DNA of 64,000 bases from the NCBI GenBank assembly GCA_003194525.1, contig NBIV01000063.1:186001-250000 (forward strand), written 5' to 3'. The notes beneath the pieces were generated by a model that was given only the letters and a program-made list of their open reading frames with translations, had not been told where the DNA came from and made no database searches. The DNA is from Gracilariopsis chorda (taxonomy: Eukaryota; Rhodophyta; Florideophyceae; Gracilariales; Gracilariaceae). Positions 22,936 to 35,900 of this stretch are shown here, in pieces. A program made the position numbers and the translations under genes. Position 1 is the stretch's first letter; each line of letters begins with the position of its first letter.

Positions 22936-25900
22936 TTGGCTTTCTATCACTCGTTGCCCGACCTGCTCTCTGCATCGCATGCTCTACCCCACGCCTTACG
23001 AAAATACGCTCTGCATCACGTGCACCACCTCATCTACGTGCGCCATAATATTACGCTCCCCGATATCCCACTCCGCCACTACCCTCCCTTCTCTGTTTCC
23101 AAGCATCCCGTTCTCCGTTCTCCTTCCCCCGTCATGATACCCTGTTGCCATCCCCGTTGCACCTTCTATGGCCGCACCGCGTTCTCTTTCCAGAGTGACC
23201 AACGCAGGTGCCCTCATCGACTCACCCCCGACAAACTCCCTTCCTCCTCCGCCAACGCTCCCGTCTAGTTCCCTCCAAGGACCAAGCGACGAAAATCCGT
23301 TCCAAACCTCTCCACCATTCCTCCTCCCACTCCCTCACAACACCCCTCCGACAACGTCCCCCTCGCCGAAGATGAACCCTATCACATCCAACAGGCCTCC
23401 CTTTCCCTCCAAACACATTACGCACACCACATGGCAAGTCACGCCCTCTTTTCAGTATCCTCCTCAAACCCACCTCCCCATACCTCGTCCCAATCCCCCT
23501 CCCCTCTCCTCAACAACCCCCATCTCGAGCAACTCGTCCTCTGCATCTCCTCCATCGCTTCCTCCTTCAGCACATGCAAAGACGACGAACTCATCTCCCT
23601 TCTCAACCACCCGGACTTCTCCAAGTCAGCCTTCCAGAAATCCATCTCCTCTGCAAAGCAGTGCCTTGAACTCCAAGAACACCTCCTCAAGGAATGCATC
23701 AGCTCCACCGGCTTCCTCCCTCTCACACTCACCGACGAGCATAACTCGTTCTCCGCAACCCTCTTCCAAAAACGCGCCACAGACGTCCTGAAACAACAAC
23801 TCGCTCTCGCACACTTCAACATCACCTTCTTCCAACACGTCTCCCATTCGTCCCCTTCCTCCTCTTCCACCACAGCCTTCGCCCATCCTATGGCCGCAGC
23901 CTTTGGAAACAAAGTCGTTCCTGCCTTCAAACAAGCCATCATGCAGTGCCACATCAATGACATCGTCTGGCACACCCCCAAAACAACCGGTATGGAATCT
24001 TTCGTCGGTCTCGTCCAGTTATACTCCGATAAGTCTGCCACCTCACTCAAAAGCTCCTCCATCAACTCATATCCCCTTCACATCACCCTTCTCAACTTCT
24101 CAAACGCATACCGCCGTAAGTGTATCTTCGAAAACCTCACCCTCCTCGGATACCTCCCAACCTCCTTCTCCCCCTCTTCCTCCCCCGATCACGCAGAATT
24201 CATCCCACATTCTTCCTCCAACATCCCACGCGAAACAAGAATGGACCTCATTCAGCGCGTTATCTCTGCAATCCTCAACCCACTCCTCTCTTCCGCCCTC
24301 CTCGGTTTCTCATTTCGTGACGCCCACGGTGTACTCCGCCACTGCCACCCCATCCTCTCCAGCTACTGCGCAGACACCGCAGAGGCAAATGACATCCTCG
24401 CCATATCGCACGGAACACGACCACAGCACCCCTGCCCCAGATGTACCGTCCCCCGCGAACACCTCTCCCTCAACACAAACCCCATCCACTTCCGCACACA
24501 ATCCCAGACTCGAAAAAAACGCAGAGAAAACACACGCCGCTCTTCTTCGCCAGTCCGACGAGACCCAGCTCGCCTGCAAACCAAAAGTCGCTCGCACCAA
24601 AACAGAACAAGCGACCAGAGCCTTCCAGTCCCTCTCCCTCGCAAAGTATCCCTCTCTCTTCGAATCTTACGCCATTTTCAACATCACTCCCCTTCTCTCC
24701 TCTTACAACATCTTCGCCTTCGAACCCCTTCACAACTTCCACCTCGGCGTCTCAAAGCTCATCAAAGCTACTGCCATCGAACGGCTCTGCTCCAAATCAC
24801 TCTTCACCACAGTCGGCCCCAACAACACCAAACGTTCCTTCCATTCCATCCGCAACTCCATCCTCAAACACTCCAACTCCATCCTCGCCGCCATCGAAAA
24901 GGACTCCCCCGCACCCGGCCTCCACATCAACTTCTCCACAACAGACAACTCCCAAGCCCTCAACGGCTTCTTCACCACAGAAGGCTTACGAGGAATGCTG
25001 GAAGCAAAGGATTACCGCACCCTCGACATGGTTTTCCCCTTCATCGGCGCCTTCTTCGACAGATGCTGCAAAGAAACCGACTCCTGACCCATCACTTCTG
25101 TCTTCACCAAGTACACAGATCTCCTTCTCTCCGCTATTCGGTACAACTACTCCCCCGAATAGACAGACACCTCCCTCCTATCTCTCGAAAAACACATCAG
25201 TTCCGTCAAAGTCACAGCTGCATGCATTCTCGGACCATACCACTCCTCCCACCTCGGCACCCTAAAGTTCCATATCCTCGACCACATCTTCGAAAACATG
25301 CGCCGATACGGGGGTCTCCACGTCAACGACGCAGACATGTTCGAGCACCCCCACATCCTCTTCAAATCACATTACTCCAAAACTTCCAAGCGAAGAGCCA
25401 CCGCCCATACAGAAACCATCCGTGCTATAGACCACTCCAATCTCTTCAAAGACTGGAATCCAATTTCCACAGACCCTTACCTATCCTCCCATGCTCGACC
25501 TCAAACTCAACCGCAACAACGCAAACCCTCCTTTGTACGTGACGGAAAACATCTTTCCTTCTACGACATCTTCACAGCCGCAAAGTACCTTGCATCCACC
25601 TCCAACGCAAGTCCAAAATTTCTTCAAGAACTCTTCTCCTCAGACACGCTCTCCATCATCTCACAACTAGGTCACACCACACTTCATTCCTTCGTCTCCA
25701 TTTCCATCGAATATCTCAAGCTAAATCCCTCACCCAACAACCTCCGTCAAACTCGTCTCACCTTCGTCAACTCTGCATACGTCGTCGGCGGTTACATCCC
25801 AACACTACACAATTGCAACCAAGAACGAAACGAACTCGTCCTCCAAGAACTCTCTGTCCCTCTCCTCCAGCGCATCCTCGTCGTTCCATCATTCGGACCT

Positions 25901-26392
25901 TCCAGATCCCCAAAGTTCTCCCATATCCTTGTCGCAGGAACCAACTACTCCTCTCCATCCACACCCACTGTATGGGTCTCCAAGCTCATAGCCCTAGTTC
26001 GCTTCAAACTACCTTCCCCCTCTTCAAGCTCTTCCACCCCTATTACAAAGGAATTCGCTTTCGTACAATTCCTTGAACTCGTACCACCTCGCGACAGTGT
26101 CGATATCACCCTCAACTGCGTCTGCCTTCGGTAGTGAACCAATGAGGAGCGGGACCACACCACCGATCCAGTTCCCATGTCCAAACCTTCCACCGACGAC
26201 AATGTATCTCCTTGGTTCGGCCTCATTCCTTCCACCTCCATTCTAGGTGCAGTCCACGTCATTCGAGAAAACTACCCCGCCCCGCCATTCACTCCTCGTC
26301 TTCACTGGCGCTTCCATCGTTTCTACGTCAACCAATTCTATCATGATACCTCTTCAAAGCCTTACGCCCCACAATCTACAACACGTCAGTAA
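22936..26392 (+). pseudogene. KDZ-superfamily (Plavaka-like) transposase, decayed
   Basis: About 1,150 codons in two frames. Frame 1 runs from about 22936 (no ATG; first ATG at 23134) with a TAG at 23266. It shifts to frame 2 near 24505, then meets TGA at 25085, TAG at 25160, and TAG and TGA at 26132-26137, ending at 26392. Visible features in order: an N-terminal Cys/His cluster (PCCHPRC), LYSDKSA (first acidic catalytic position, 24028), SYCADTAEA (second, 24373), the PCPRC zinc pair, FEPLHNFHLGVSKL, a LGPYHSSHLG segment followed by ENMRRYGGLH, and the C-terminal FGLIPSTSILGAVHVI and FYVNQFYHD segments typical of Plavaka. The coding strand is very C-rich, unlike neighbouring host genes. Transposase identity is from motif memory, not a search. 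Confidence 0.75.
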
Positions 26393-26692
26393 ACCACCCG
26401 TTCCACCAGTAACAGTATTCTTCTTCAACTTGTTCTTCAAAACCTCCCAGACCTTCCTCCCACTGCGCCTACACATGATCCGTCGCCTCACCTCTCCCAA
26501 CATCTCGACTCTCTTTCACCAACCTCTTCATCCACACATCTTCTGGCCGACATGCAGCAACATAACAGTCCAGCACCCCTCCCAGCCGTTTCGTCATATG
26601 TTCCAAAACGTATTCATCCTGCACCGTCAAGTATATCCTCCGCTTCAAAGGTATCTACAGCGCTACTGTCACTTTTCTATCCCCATTGCCAG

Positions 26693-28831
26693 CTATACAA
26701 CGAGGTCACCCTCATCGCAACCTTCATTCTCCAATTCTTCATGATGTAGCTCTCTCACCCTCTCCCACGCCACACCAAGTATATTCTCTACCACGAGCGG
26801 AAGATACTCACCGTACAACGTAGAAAATAACAACTGCCGTCTTCCTCCAAGCTCCACATCTGTGTGTATTGCCGTCAAAACACATCCGATCCACGCATCC
26901 AAACGAGCCAAATGCATCACTCTCCCATCAACGTACTCCATCTTTCCCTCTCTTTCCGTTCCCACCTCATATCCCATGAATTCTTCCAACACTTCCACCG
27001 CAGCCCCGTTCTTGAAGTACATGTCCCCTTCACTAAACTCTCTCAGCCGCCCAGCAACCTGAAATCCAGAATACGTAAGATCTTCGATTGTTTTCATCCT
27101 CCAAGAACACAACCTACCACTTCTCGCCTTTCAATCCCCATGAACTTCGTCTTTACTTCCTTTAACTGCTTCTTCAACTAAATGTCTAGCTCCGTCCCCT
27201 CTCGCAGTCTCACACGTCTGGCTATCAATTCATATCCAAGCAACGAAAACATTTTGTCCCGTGCCGCACGCTTCCGAACCCCAATCACATCACTCAACTT
27301 CTGCTTCATACGTTGCCTCAAACACCTGTCCGCAACAACCTCCCGCACGCATTGATTCTTCCTACCCGCTTCACGAATCGACTCCCATCTCTCCCCTGAA
27401 TATCAACGCCAAACAAGTACTTCACAATATTTCATTACTTCCTCCTCGCGACGAAGGCGTGTACGACCTCATCTCAGACGCAATCTCAAACAGACATTGA
27501 TGTACAATCCCCTTTCCTCCCACAACAAACACAATCCCGTCTTTTCCCTTCCCCAATACTTCGCATCCATTCGTCCAGTTCCTTTCCACACCCTTCGAAG
27601 TAAAACAAAGCTCCGATACCTCCACCTTCGCATAGTACAACAACCTATCATATACTACCCTGGCAAACCCATAAAAACCCTCTTGCACATCAACCACATA
27701 CTTCCTAAGCCCTCGCAATTCCTTTTCACCTTCAGATCCCTTTCTCTCCCCTCCTCTCACCTTCATCCCTTCCCGTAAGCTATCTATCAGCATGTTCTTC
27801 TCGCTCATCTCTTCTCTCATCCTCTTCAGTTCCTCTTGCGTCAGCTTTAGCGACATCTCTAGGCTGCATTGGTCTCCTTTGATCTGCCCGAGTTCTGCCT
27901 TCAACATATAAACCCTCTCAACTAACGAAGATCGACACATCACACCGATGTCTTCATTCCCTGCATCTACCAAAATATTGACAGGCATCCATCGCTCCTC
28001 AGCAGGCTCACTTGGCGACCGATGAACACTTCGTTTCCTCTCTCGCATTCCTTCCGGAGTCCACTGCGTTCTGCTTCCTTCATCAATTTCCAAGTCTTGA
28101 GCCATTTGCACCTTTCGCGCCCGTACCGGGGTGCTCGTACGTTCTCCACTTTTCGATGCATCCTGTATTCCATCCGTCGCTCTGACCACTTCTTCCACTT
28201 CTCGCGTTTCCTTTAAATCAGAGCAGCGTCCCACTCCTTCCTCTATTCTCTCTCTCGTCCATCTCCCCTTCACAATGTGATCCTCTTCGTCCCCATCACT
28301 CTCTACCAAAGGGACAATTACCTCTCCTCCATATTGATTTCCCCTTGGGGCCCCACCTCTCTTCAGCGCAACTGCCTCTTCCATTTGTTTCCTTTCTGGC
28401 ATTCCTTCATCTTCATTTCGGTCTTCGACCCGCGCATTTGCTTTCAACCCTCTCTGATCTGGTACCTCTTCCTTTCTCCGAGCAACCGACCTTTTCTTAC
28501 CCTCCACCGCACCACCAGACCCAGGCATAGATCGCTGTCCCCGAACCGAATCTCTCCCGCATGCTACATGCGCATGGACATCAGCCTTCAAATCCTCACT
28601 CGTCGTGCGCTCACTCGTCGTGCGCTCGGATCCGACGTTCTTTGCCCCATCTCTTCCCCCTCTCTTCGAAGCACCTTCTCCTGACCTCCTCCCCGATAAT
28701 TCCCTCCTGGTAACACATGATTTAGCTTTCGTTCCACTCGCGGTTCGCTCCTCAATAGCCTTTCGCCACGTCTTAGGCGCACTCGCTTCACCACCCCTTG
28801 CCAGGCCTCGCTTCTTTCCCTTCGGCGCCAT
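26693..28831 (-). pseudogene. Basic coiled-coil protein of the 17.6-kb element
   Basis: The main frame starts at ATG 28831 (MAPKGKKRG) and runs 469 codons to a TGA at 27422. A further 139-codon piece in the same frame at 27112-26693 suggests the gene once continued; the segment between has several stops and a shifted readable frame. The N-terminal 330 residues are highly charged and low-complexity (Arg/Glu/Lys/Ser-rich, likely disordered and possibly DNA-binding). Residues about 350-410 form a predicted coiled coil (LVERVYMLKAELGQ and on). A more ordered C-terminal part follows. No enzyme motif. It lies 298 bp downstream of the methyltransferase-SET gene on the same strand, so it may share regulation. 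Function unknown; a structural or DNA-packaging role is only a guess. Confidence 0.55.
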
Positions 28832-29128
28832 TCTTGGAGTCAAACCTCTTGCGCAAGTGGCTAGTGTCGCTCTGGGATGGCGCACGCCGTGTGTTGTCCG
28901 GGAAAATCTCGCCACCCAATGCGCACAAAAATCTTGGTTTTTTGTGAAATCTTGAGAATACAATCCTCCGTGGTACCGAAAATGGACGTTTCTGTATCAA
29001 ATCTATATCGCTTTGTATCTTCTATCCTTACTGAAAATTGATGTTCTCCTAAGTTAGGACTACACATCCGTTCAAATAATAAACGTCACCCTTTAGCCAA
29101 GCTGTGGACAAAGGTTTATAACAGCAAA

Positions 29129-32100
29129 CTAATGAATGACTATCGTTCCATCCTCCACATTCAAATGGGTTTGCCAGTCAAAATCATCACCGTGTCTGGC
29201 AAAGAGTTCTCCTCCTTGCTCTATGTCGGCTGTCGCCTCCATCTTAATAAGTTTGTAGTCCGTTATTCTCCCTGGTGGTCGTCCCACTCCCGGTGTCCGT
29301 TTCATTCGGACATTAGCCTCCCTTTTTTTCACGAGGCCACCCACTATGGCATCTAACTTTTTATCGCCTCCCACGTCCTTTGAATCCTTGATATACCCCG
29401 CAATACAAAAAGGGGCAGGAACCACCCATAAAATGGGGTTTGCTTGTTTTCCATGCCAGTTTGTCAGCTGTTTTCGATGCGGAAGTGATTGGAACTGTTG
29501 ACCGTAGACTTCTATCTCCACCGCATACTTCCGGAAGCGATCCTTCGTCACACCCATGACTCCCTCCCAGTAGGTCTTGTGCACTTCTTTCCGATTCGAA
29601 AGGTCATGGTAAACCAACGTCTCGTAGAAATAGCACACTACCTCGCCTGCAGCAATTTGACGAGTTGCAAACACTCCAACACCAGCCTTTCGTGACGAGT
29701 AGTAGAATTGCCCACTCGCAACCCATATTGCACAGCCTGCATTTCCAATAGAGACTTCATGTTCTCCACATTCATTCTTCCCTGCAGCTCCCTTGGCCAT
29801 CTATCCATAGCTTTCTTCTTTCCCAACTTCCCTAGAATTTCGCTTTGCCACAAAGTGGAGAAAAAGTCGACAAGGTGTGGGGGAAGAATTTGGTACGGTG
29901 GAAATCCGTCGACAGCCCTCCATAACACGGTGTGCCTGCTTCTTCCCATTGGGAATACAGAGGAAACACAATGGGCCATCTTTCGAAGCTCCTGGCTCTT
30001 CTCAATATCCGTGTGTCCTTCCCGTATTATGGAAGCGAATCGAACAATAGTGGCATGCCTGGCGTGTTTAAAGCAAGCTTTGTCCGGTTCACACCCCACA
30101 AACTTCCGATGCTTGGGCAGTTCCATGCACGCCACCGCTGTCGAGAACGTTCCGCCAAACATGTCGACCACGAGGTCTCCTGGCTGACTGAACCTGCAAA
30201 TGAGCTCTTTCAACAGTGCGCTACACTTCTGTTCCAGTCGCACCCTCTTCCTCGTATATTTCCCATCCGGGTTTTTCACAGACCACATGAGTATCTCACT
30301 ATTTGACATCGGCGGCACCTGATCCATGATTGCATGATACGCTGGGTATCGTGAAATAACATAATTGAAGTTCTCATAGTTGACCATCTGGTGCTGTTGT
30401 GCATAAGGAACTCCAGAACGAACAGCATGTACAGCGTATTCTGTCGTCTGGTGCAACTGGAAACTTCTTCTCCCAACTTTACCCGTCGTATTACCTAAAG
30501 ACCGTACGAAATGGAGGGGCTGTTCGTCGACGACAAAGGAGTAACGCTTCGTATCAGAGTCATCCATGTAGGTAACTTTCCGTAGCACATCCCGCCACAA
30601 CGGTACCTGATCCCATGAGCAGAACTTTATAATATGTCCACCAAGACGTAGAAGCTTTAACGACCTCCTCGCTGCCCTGCTCATGCCTTTCTCGGTCAGA
30701 ATATCTTGTTCGTTGTTCTCCAAACGACGCTCAGAACCAGTCCCATATGGCGGATCGGAAATCAGAAACTGTACCCTTCCTTCAATAGATACCTCGCTTT
30801 CGCCAGAGTTGTTGTCGTCAACTTCGATGAGATTTTCCAACTTGCAGTTGTGGAGACGGAAGTGCGGTACATCTCCTTCCCACAATACTTATAAGCTATC
30901 AAATCATCCAAAGTCGTAGGGTACGGTGGTGCACGAATCCCCGTGCCTTCGACATCATACGATAAGTTCTGCGACAAAGCTGTTGTTTGCAGTCCTTCAG
31001 TAGCCTTTGGTGCAGTACCACGTTCCGCAGTACCACTTTCCGCGTCCTCTACCATCTTTATCTCTTCCACTTCTTCCAACTCACCCTGATCAGCACCTTC
31101 CACACGCTCAGCACGTTCGTTCCCACCATCAGCCGTACCAGTTTCTACCGGTTCCATAATGATGTCAACGTCTTCTGCGGGCTCTGGTTTTACAGCTTGA
31201 TGTACTTTGACATTGCTTCCATGCAATGAAATGAGCTTCAGAGCCTTTATTGCCTCTTGAACCGTAGTGACAAGAGATTCACTAAAGTTCTCAAACCGCA
31301 GAGGGAAAAGTCTCGTTCTCGTGATGATGAACCTTTTGAGGGCATCCCATTTGCTGGGAGCAGAGATGTCGAACAGTTTCTCTTGTACCACCACATTAGA
31401 AAGGTCACCAAGGTATTCTTTGGCACAAAGGCAAAGCGCTGTATCCACTGGGTCCGGCAGATTCCATGCCCATTTGGTAACGTTTTCTTCTACGGTGGTT
31501 ACGTTTTTCTCCTCCACAAACTGTTTGGAACAATCTTTGTGTTGGAAGCCCATGGAAAGTTGTGCGATATCGGTAAAGACTACACTGATATATTCGAGGC
31601 GAATGTAAGGCAAGATCATAACCTCAACGTTGGGAAACCCGAGGAATTGGGCGAAACAATCCCAAGCCCTGGTCACCAGCTGCACACCATACCCGACTCT
31701 CTGACTCTGGGTCTTGTCCGAACAACTCACTTTCGAGAACTTCTTAGCTGCCATGCCGCTTTTCCTCTTCCTACCACTTCCTTTCTTATCCATGGCAATC
31801 TGTTGCACCATAGACAACCCAATGACCATTTCAAAGTCGGTGCAAGGATCCGTGTGGAATGCAGAAGATTTCTTGGTTGCTCCCAAAACACGGGAATTGC
31901 AAAAGATAGATAGCAACACGTTACGGGGAATTCCTTTAGGTCCTTCCCTTTTACAATAAACCTTCCAAAAGTCCCTTACACGCCTGTCTTATTCACAGTC
32001 CTTTACGTCCACCACTCTTGCCATAAGATAGAGATGACGTAGAGGGCCTCTGAGAGACATATTACGGAGCTCGGAGTCCGAATACGAGATGTAATCCGGT

Positions 32101-32333
32101 CCGATGAGAGTGAAAAACATTTTCTTGGCAGAGTCATGAACGTTGCGACTTTGTACCGCGAACTCAACAAGGTCGGTGTGCTTCAAACTTCTCGGATAAT
32201 CCAAATTTTGCCTCGTCGCTGCATATTCATCGCGAACTGCAAGATAAGCATCAATAAGCTCTTCTCCGGTTCCGTGCATCTTGAATGAACCCGTTTTCTT
32301 TGCGGGTACAGTGGAGGCTGGGCTAGACACCAT
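29129..32333 (-). pseudogene. DNA amino-methyltransferase plus SET-domain protein, broken
   Basis: Probable single gene of about 1,065 codons from ATG 32333 to a stop at 29129. An in-frame TAA lies at 31989, with frameshifts near 30880 and 29690. Part 1 (32333 to about 30900) is a novel N-terminal region with an acidic low-complexity end. Part 2 is a beta-class methyltransferase: catalytic DPPYGTG (30745-30756 for DPPY), then about 190 residues, then the AdoMet motif DLVVDMFGGTFSTA near 30160. Order IV then I fits N6_N4_Mtase enzymes; Asp in DPPY favours N6-adenine over N4-cytosine. Part 3 is a SET domain: GVGVFATRQIAAGEVV, then NVRMKR where NHS-type motifs sit, then DIEQGGELFARHGDDF. If the domains were separate genes, the SET frame could start at ATG 29800, but that overlaps the methyltransferase frame by 160 bp. 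Confidence 0.7.
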
Positions 32334-32640
32334 GATAACTTCTTCTATAGAGGAGCTTATGAAATAGTGGTGTCGTAAGCGGACGTCACAGCACTCACGG
32401 GAGGTTTCAAGCGGTGAGAAAGGGCGGATAGCCAAAAGGAATTGGTCGTGGTAGCTTCGAAGGAAAGGGGTAAAACTGTTGGAGACGACCACTCTGGTGC
32501 TTTCTTTAACAAGAAAAAGGTTGTTCTTCGGGTTCCATAGAAGTTTTCAATCGCCCAAACCGACGCAACGAATGCGGTTGCGAAGAATGCCCAAGACGCT
32601 TTTGATTTGGTTGCCACGGATTATGTTTCTCTTCGTTTTG

Positions 32641-32788
32641 GGTCAAGGTCCGTGGTTCGAGGTGTCATGGTGCTCCATCGCAATTACGATGGAGCGCCAG
32701 GCATGAATGTTAATTAAAATCTCGCGTCCTGGCGCTCCATCGTCATTGCGATGGAGCACCACGACACCTCGGACCACGGACCTCGACC
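32641..32788. repeat. 148-bp palindrome between divergent genes
   Basis: Arms of exactly 61 bp (32641-32701 and 32728-32788) are reverse complements with only a few mismatches, around a 26-nt AT-rich centre. Each arm contains its own small hairpin: GCTCCATCG, 6 nt, CGATGGAGC (32672-32695 and 32734-32757). The 9-mer therefore occurs four times in alternating orientation. It lies in the 667-bp gap between the start codons of the methyltransferase-SET and dioxygenase genes. A cruciform-forming replication origin, a shared operator or a small foldback insertion are all possible. Confidence 0.85.
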
Positions 32789-32888
32789 AAAAAATTATCA
32801 ACTTCTTTTTGAAATGCAAGTAATTGGGAGGGGAATTGCAGGGATGCTACGTTGACGACAATGGATGTCATGAAACGTCGTGAAAACG

Positions 32889-32896
32889 ATATATAG
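32889..32896 (+). promoter_or_regulatory. TATA-like box of the dioxygenase gene
   Basis: ATATATAG lies 104-111 bp before the proposed ATG at 33000, close to the TATA-to-ATG spacing of the host genes in this window. Confidence 0.45.
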
Positions 32897-32999
32897 TGCT
32901 TACGTCCATCTCTTTGGAACCAAGCCTACGTGATCACGGGAGCATTCGACGTCAGTGGGTGCCAAGAAAACGCAAGCGCGACCTTTGAAGTACTCAGCC

Positions 33000-35900
33000 A
33001 TGGATTCCACTGGGAATAAGATAAACGCGCCATCACGGAAATGGACTCCGAGGAAGCCTGTTTCGCCAAAGAGATGTGTTATCGACATGCCGACCACGCG
33101 AGGCAAAGCGAAGAGCCAGGGCGCCACCCGAACTGCCAGCCACCCTGAGCAATGAATTGGGGGCAATACGGGTCAGGTGCTTAAGGGCGATGCGGAGGTC
33201 AATCTGTTCGTACGAGTTGGGAGTAGTGATGCGAAGGTGAAGGTAGAAGAGGCGAAATTGCGCGGTGTGGGGGTTGCTGGGGGGCCGGGGACGAGATTCT
33301 GTCGTTCACTACACAACCATCCCCTGTCCTCTACGCAGAGACCTGGAGAGGACTTGGTGGTTATCTTTAAGACAAATATTTCGTCACACCAAGATGAGAA
33401 GTACCCTTATGTTTTTGGGGGTACCAAGGAACCACCCGCAACTTTGTAGGAGATGACTTGAGCGGGTTTATATGCATGGGACACTGTGATGATGAGTGTC
33501 ATAAATGAAGGCGGAGAGGGGAATGAGTCGGTTCCACCGCAGTCAGGAGCAAATTTGAAGACTTTCCACAGAATTACAGCTTCCAGGACCACTGCAAGAC
33601 AAGTCAAGCACCTTCCCGCTGTTGCTGGTACACCATCAAGCATTTTGGTGACCAAAGCGCCGTTGAAAAGCCTTCAGAGTGGTGGAGAGGCTCCGGTGAA
33701 AACCCGTCAGAGCGATGGAGGAACATCAGGTGCTCTCGCGGGCGGCTCTGGGAACCAAGGAGGCCCTGAAGTCGGAGCAAACTCCGATGATGACGTCATA
33801 GAGGTGCCTGTACTCTCCAGGAACGATCTTGATCCGGGGGAGAGGGTTATATGATGACGGTGATGCTGTTCCTTCGAAAGAGGTGGATAACAGTTTGGGG
33901 GTCTTAGACATCAATTGGGATGATTAAGACCAGCACAATTGCGTAATTGATATCCACAACATTCGATTTCCGAAGAACATGGTTCGTTCGAAGAATGACA
34001 AACATCTTCGAGATAATTCGAACAAACTGAGGAAATTCGGATGGCTCCTTTCTCTTGGGTCGATTGCCGTGGCCCTGTTGGAGGATGTGCCCGTTCGTGA
34101 CGCTATTGATGCAAGTGGGCGTTTGATTGTTCCTGTGGTTTTGGTGGACTGCTTCCATTGAGTGAATGCTCTACTGGACCTCGAGCAGGATGGTGCAAAA
34201 TGGACACGGATTACTGCTGGTTTGAACGTCACGCTATGGGAACGGAACGACGGCGGGAGACTGACATTGAATGAGGTGTTGTGGCTGGGGAAGACGTTGA
34301 ATGATTTGAGCTCCAATGTTCTGGTGATGTCCTTCGCGGATAAGATTCACACTGCTGTTTCGTTTATTCGTAATGGCGTAGAGCAGGATGGGTATGATTT
34401 GTCGAAGCTTAAACCAAGCCAAATCACGGGGGTGTTGTGGAGCAGTGAGACGAAGGGGAAAGAAGGGAAGATACGTCATTTCAATCGCCATTCTGCTCTT
34501 GCTCTGAAGTTTGCGCGTAATCCCTGTCTGTTAGAGTTCTTCGATGTGGTGTGGCAGGAGACGCCTCAAATTGGAATCACCCATGTGTCTAGTGATATTC
34601 TGCTTGGAAATTCAGGGAATAAGTTTCGTTTTACTATCCAAAGTCTACAGGCGCATGTTCGAGTGAGGTCGGTGGCCACTGTGAAGATGGGACCGTTTGA
34701 GGATTTCCAAAATTACTTCTTCGACTGCGCGTCTTGAACGTATGACATTTGCAGTGAGGTGGGGAGTTCCATGAATGAGAAAAAGAATGTACAGGAAGTG
34801 ATGAATACCACAGTTACCATCGGCGATTCTGACCAGACTTTGTCAGAGTATATCATACCTCGTCTGGGAAAGCGGTATACGAAAGGGAAACGCAGTTCAC
34901 TGGAGTCCAGAGTGAGTAATAAGGTGAAAGAGGTTCATAGGACGTTGTACAGCGCTTTGTCGGGCATGCAGGGACAGGATGCTACTGCTCCTGCTCCCTC
35001 TGCAGCCGATTTGGACGTGATCGAGTTGCTTGGCCTGAATAAGGAAGCTGCTCAGGAGCCTCCGAACGCTGAACAGAAGCCTCGAAGAAGTAAGCGAATC
35101 TCAAAAGGAGCGTAAAGTTGAGGTCCTGGACGAAGATGAAGATGAAGAGTCAGTTGATTTTGAGCCACCGGTGAAGAGTCAGAGACCATCGAATCGTAAG
35201 CCGACTGCACCTGGTGTGAAGCGACCTGGGTTTGGTATCTTGCAGGAGGTGGTGGAGGTGCTGCGTAGTATGGAAAGGAGTGATTTGAAAAGGAGGTTGA
35301 CAGCATCGGAGATCATTGTGCTCGAGTCAAGCGAGGATGAAGCTCAGGAGAACTTTGTGGATAATGAGGAAGACGAGGCAGAGGAGCAGCAAACCGCAGG
35401 CAGCTTTGACGATAAGAATCCTGACAAGCTTCCAGCTGGCTTACGTATGCCAGGAGAGCTGGCTATGGGAGCGGACATGTCTTGGGTGGACCTGGTATAC
35501 TCGTTGCCGAGTGAGTGGCCTGCAAGCGGAAATGCAGTGAAGCATTCCCATCCATGGATGCAGAGGATAAATCTGAGAAAGCACCATCGAGCGGAGTGCC
35601 TATCACCTGATGACTTCCGAATGGTTCATCATGCTGTGTATTGGCGTGCGTCGCACAACATGCACAAAGAGATGGGTACTACGACACGTGCAGAGCTGGG
35701 CGTGAAGATGCCGTCATCAGGAACGGCATCGAATGAAGAGGAAGCGTTATGGATTGCCGCTTTTGAGAGAGAGGACTTGGCTCGTGTTTACTTTGCGAAG
35801 AAGAGAGTGGAGCTGTCGGAGAGAGGGTTTTGTGTCCTGGAGAATTTCGGGACAGATGAAGGCATGGCGAGTGAGGCTTCGAAGAGGGGACTGCAAATGG

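Noticed and set aside
23168..25265. Long Pro/Ser/Thr-rich frames overlapping the transposase region in other frames and on the minus strand
   Set aside because: They are shadows of a C- and T-rich coding strand. Only the frame 1 to frame 2 path carries transposase motifs.
28022..28955. Plus-strand ORFs opposite the coiled-coil gene
   Set aside because: They mirror a purine-rich minus-strand gene. Their sequence is low-complexity and without starts in good context.
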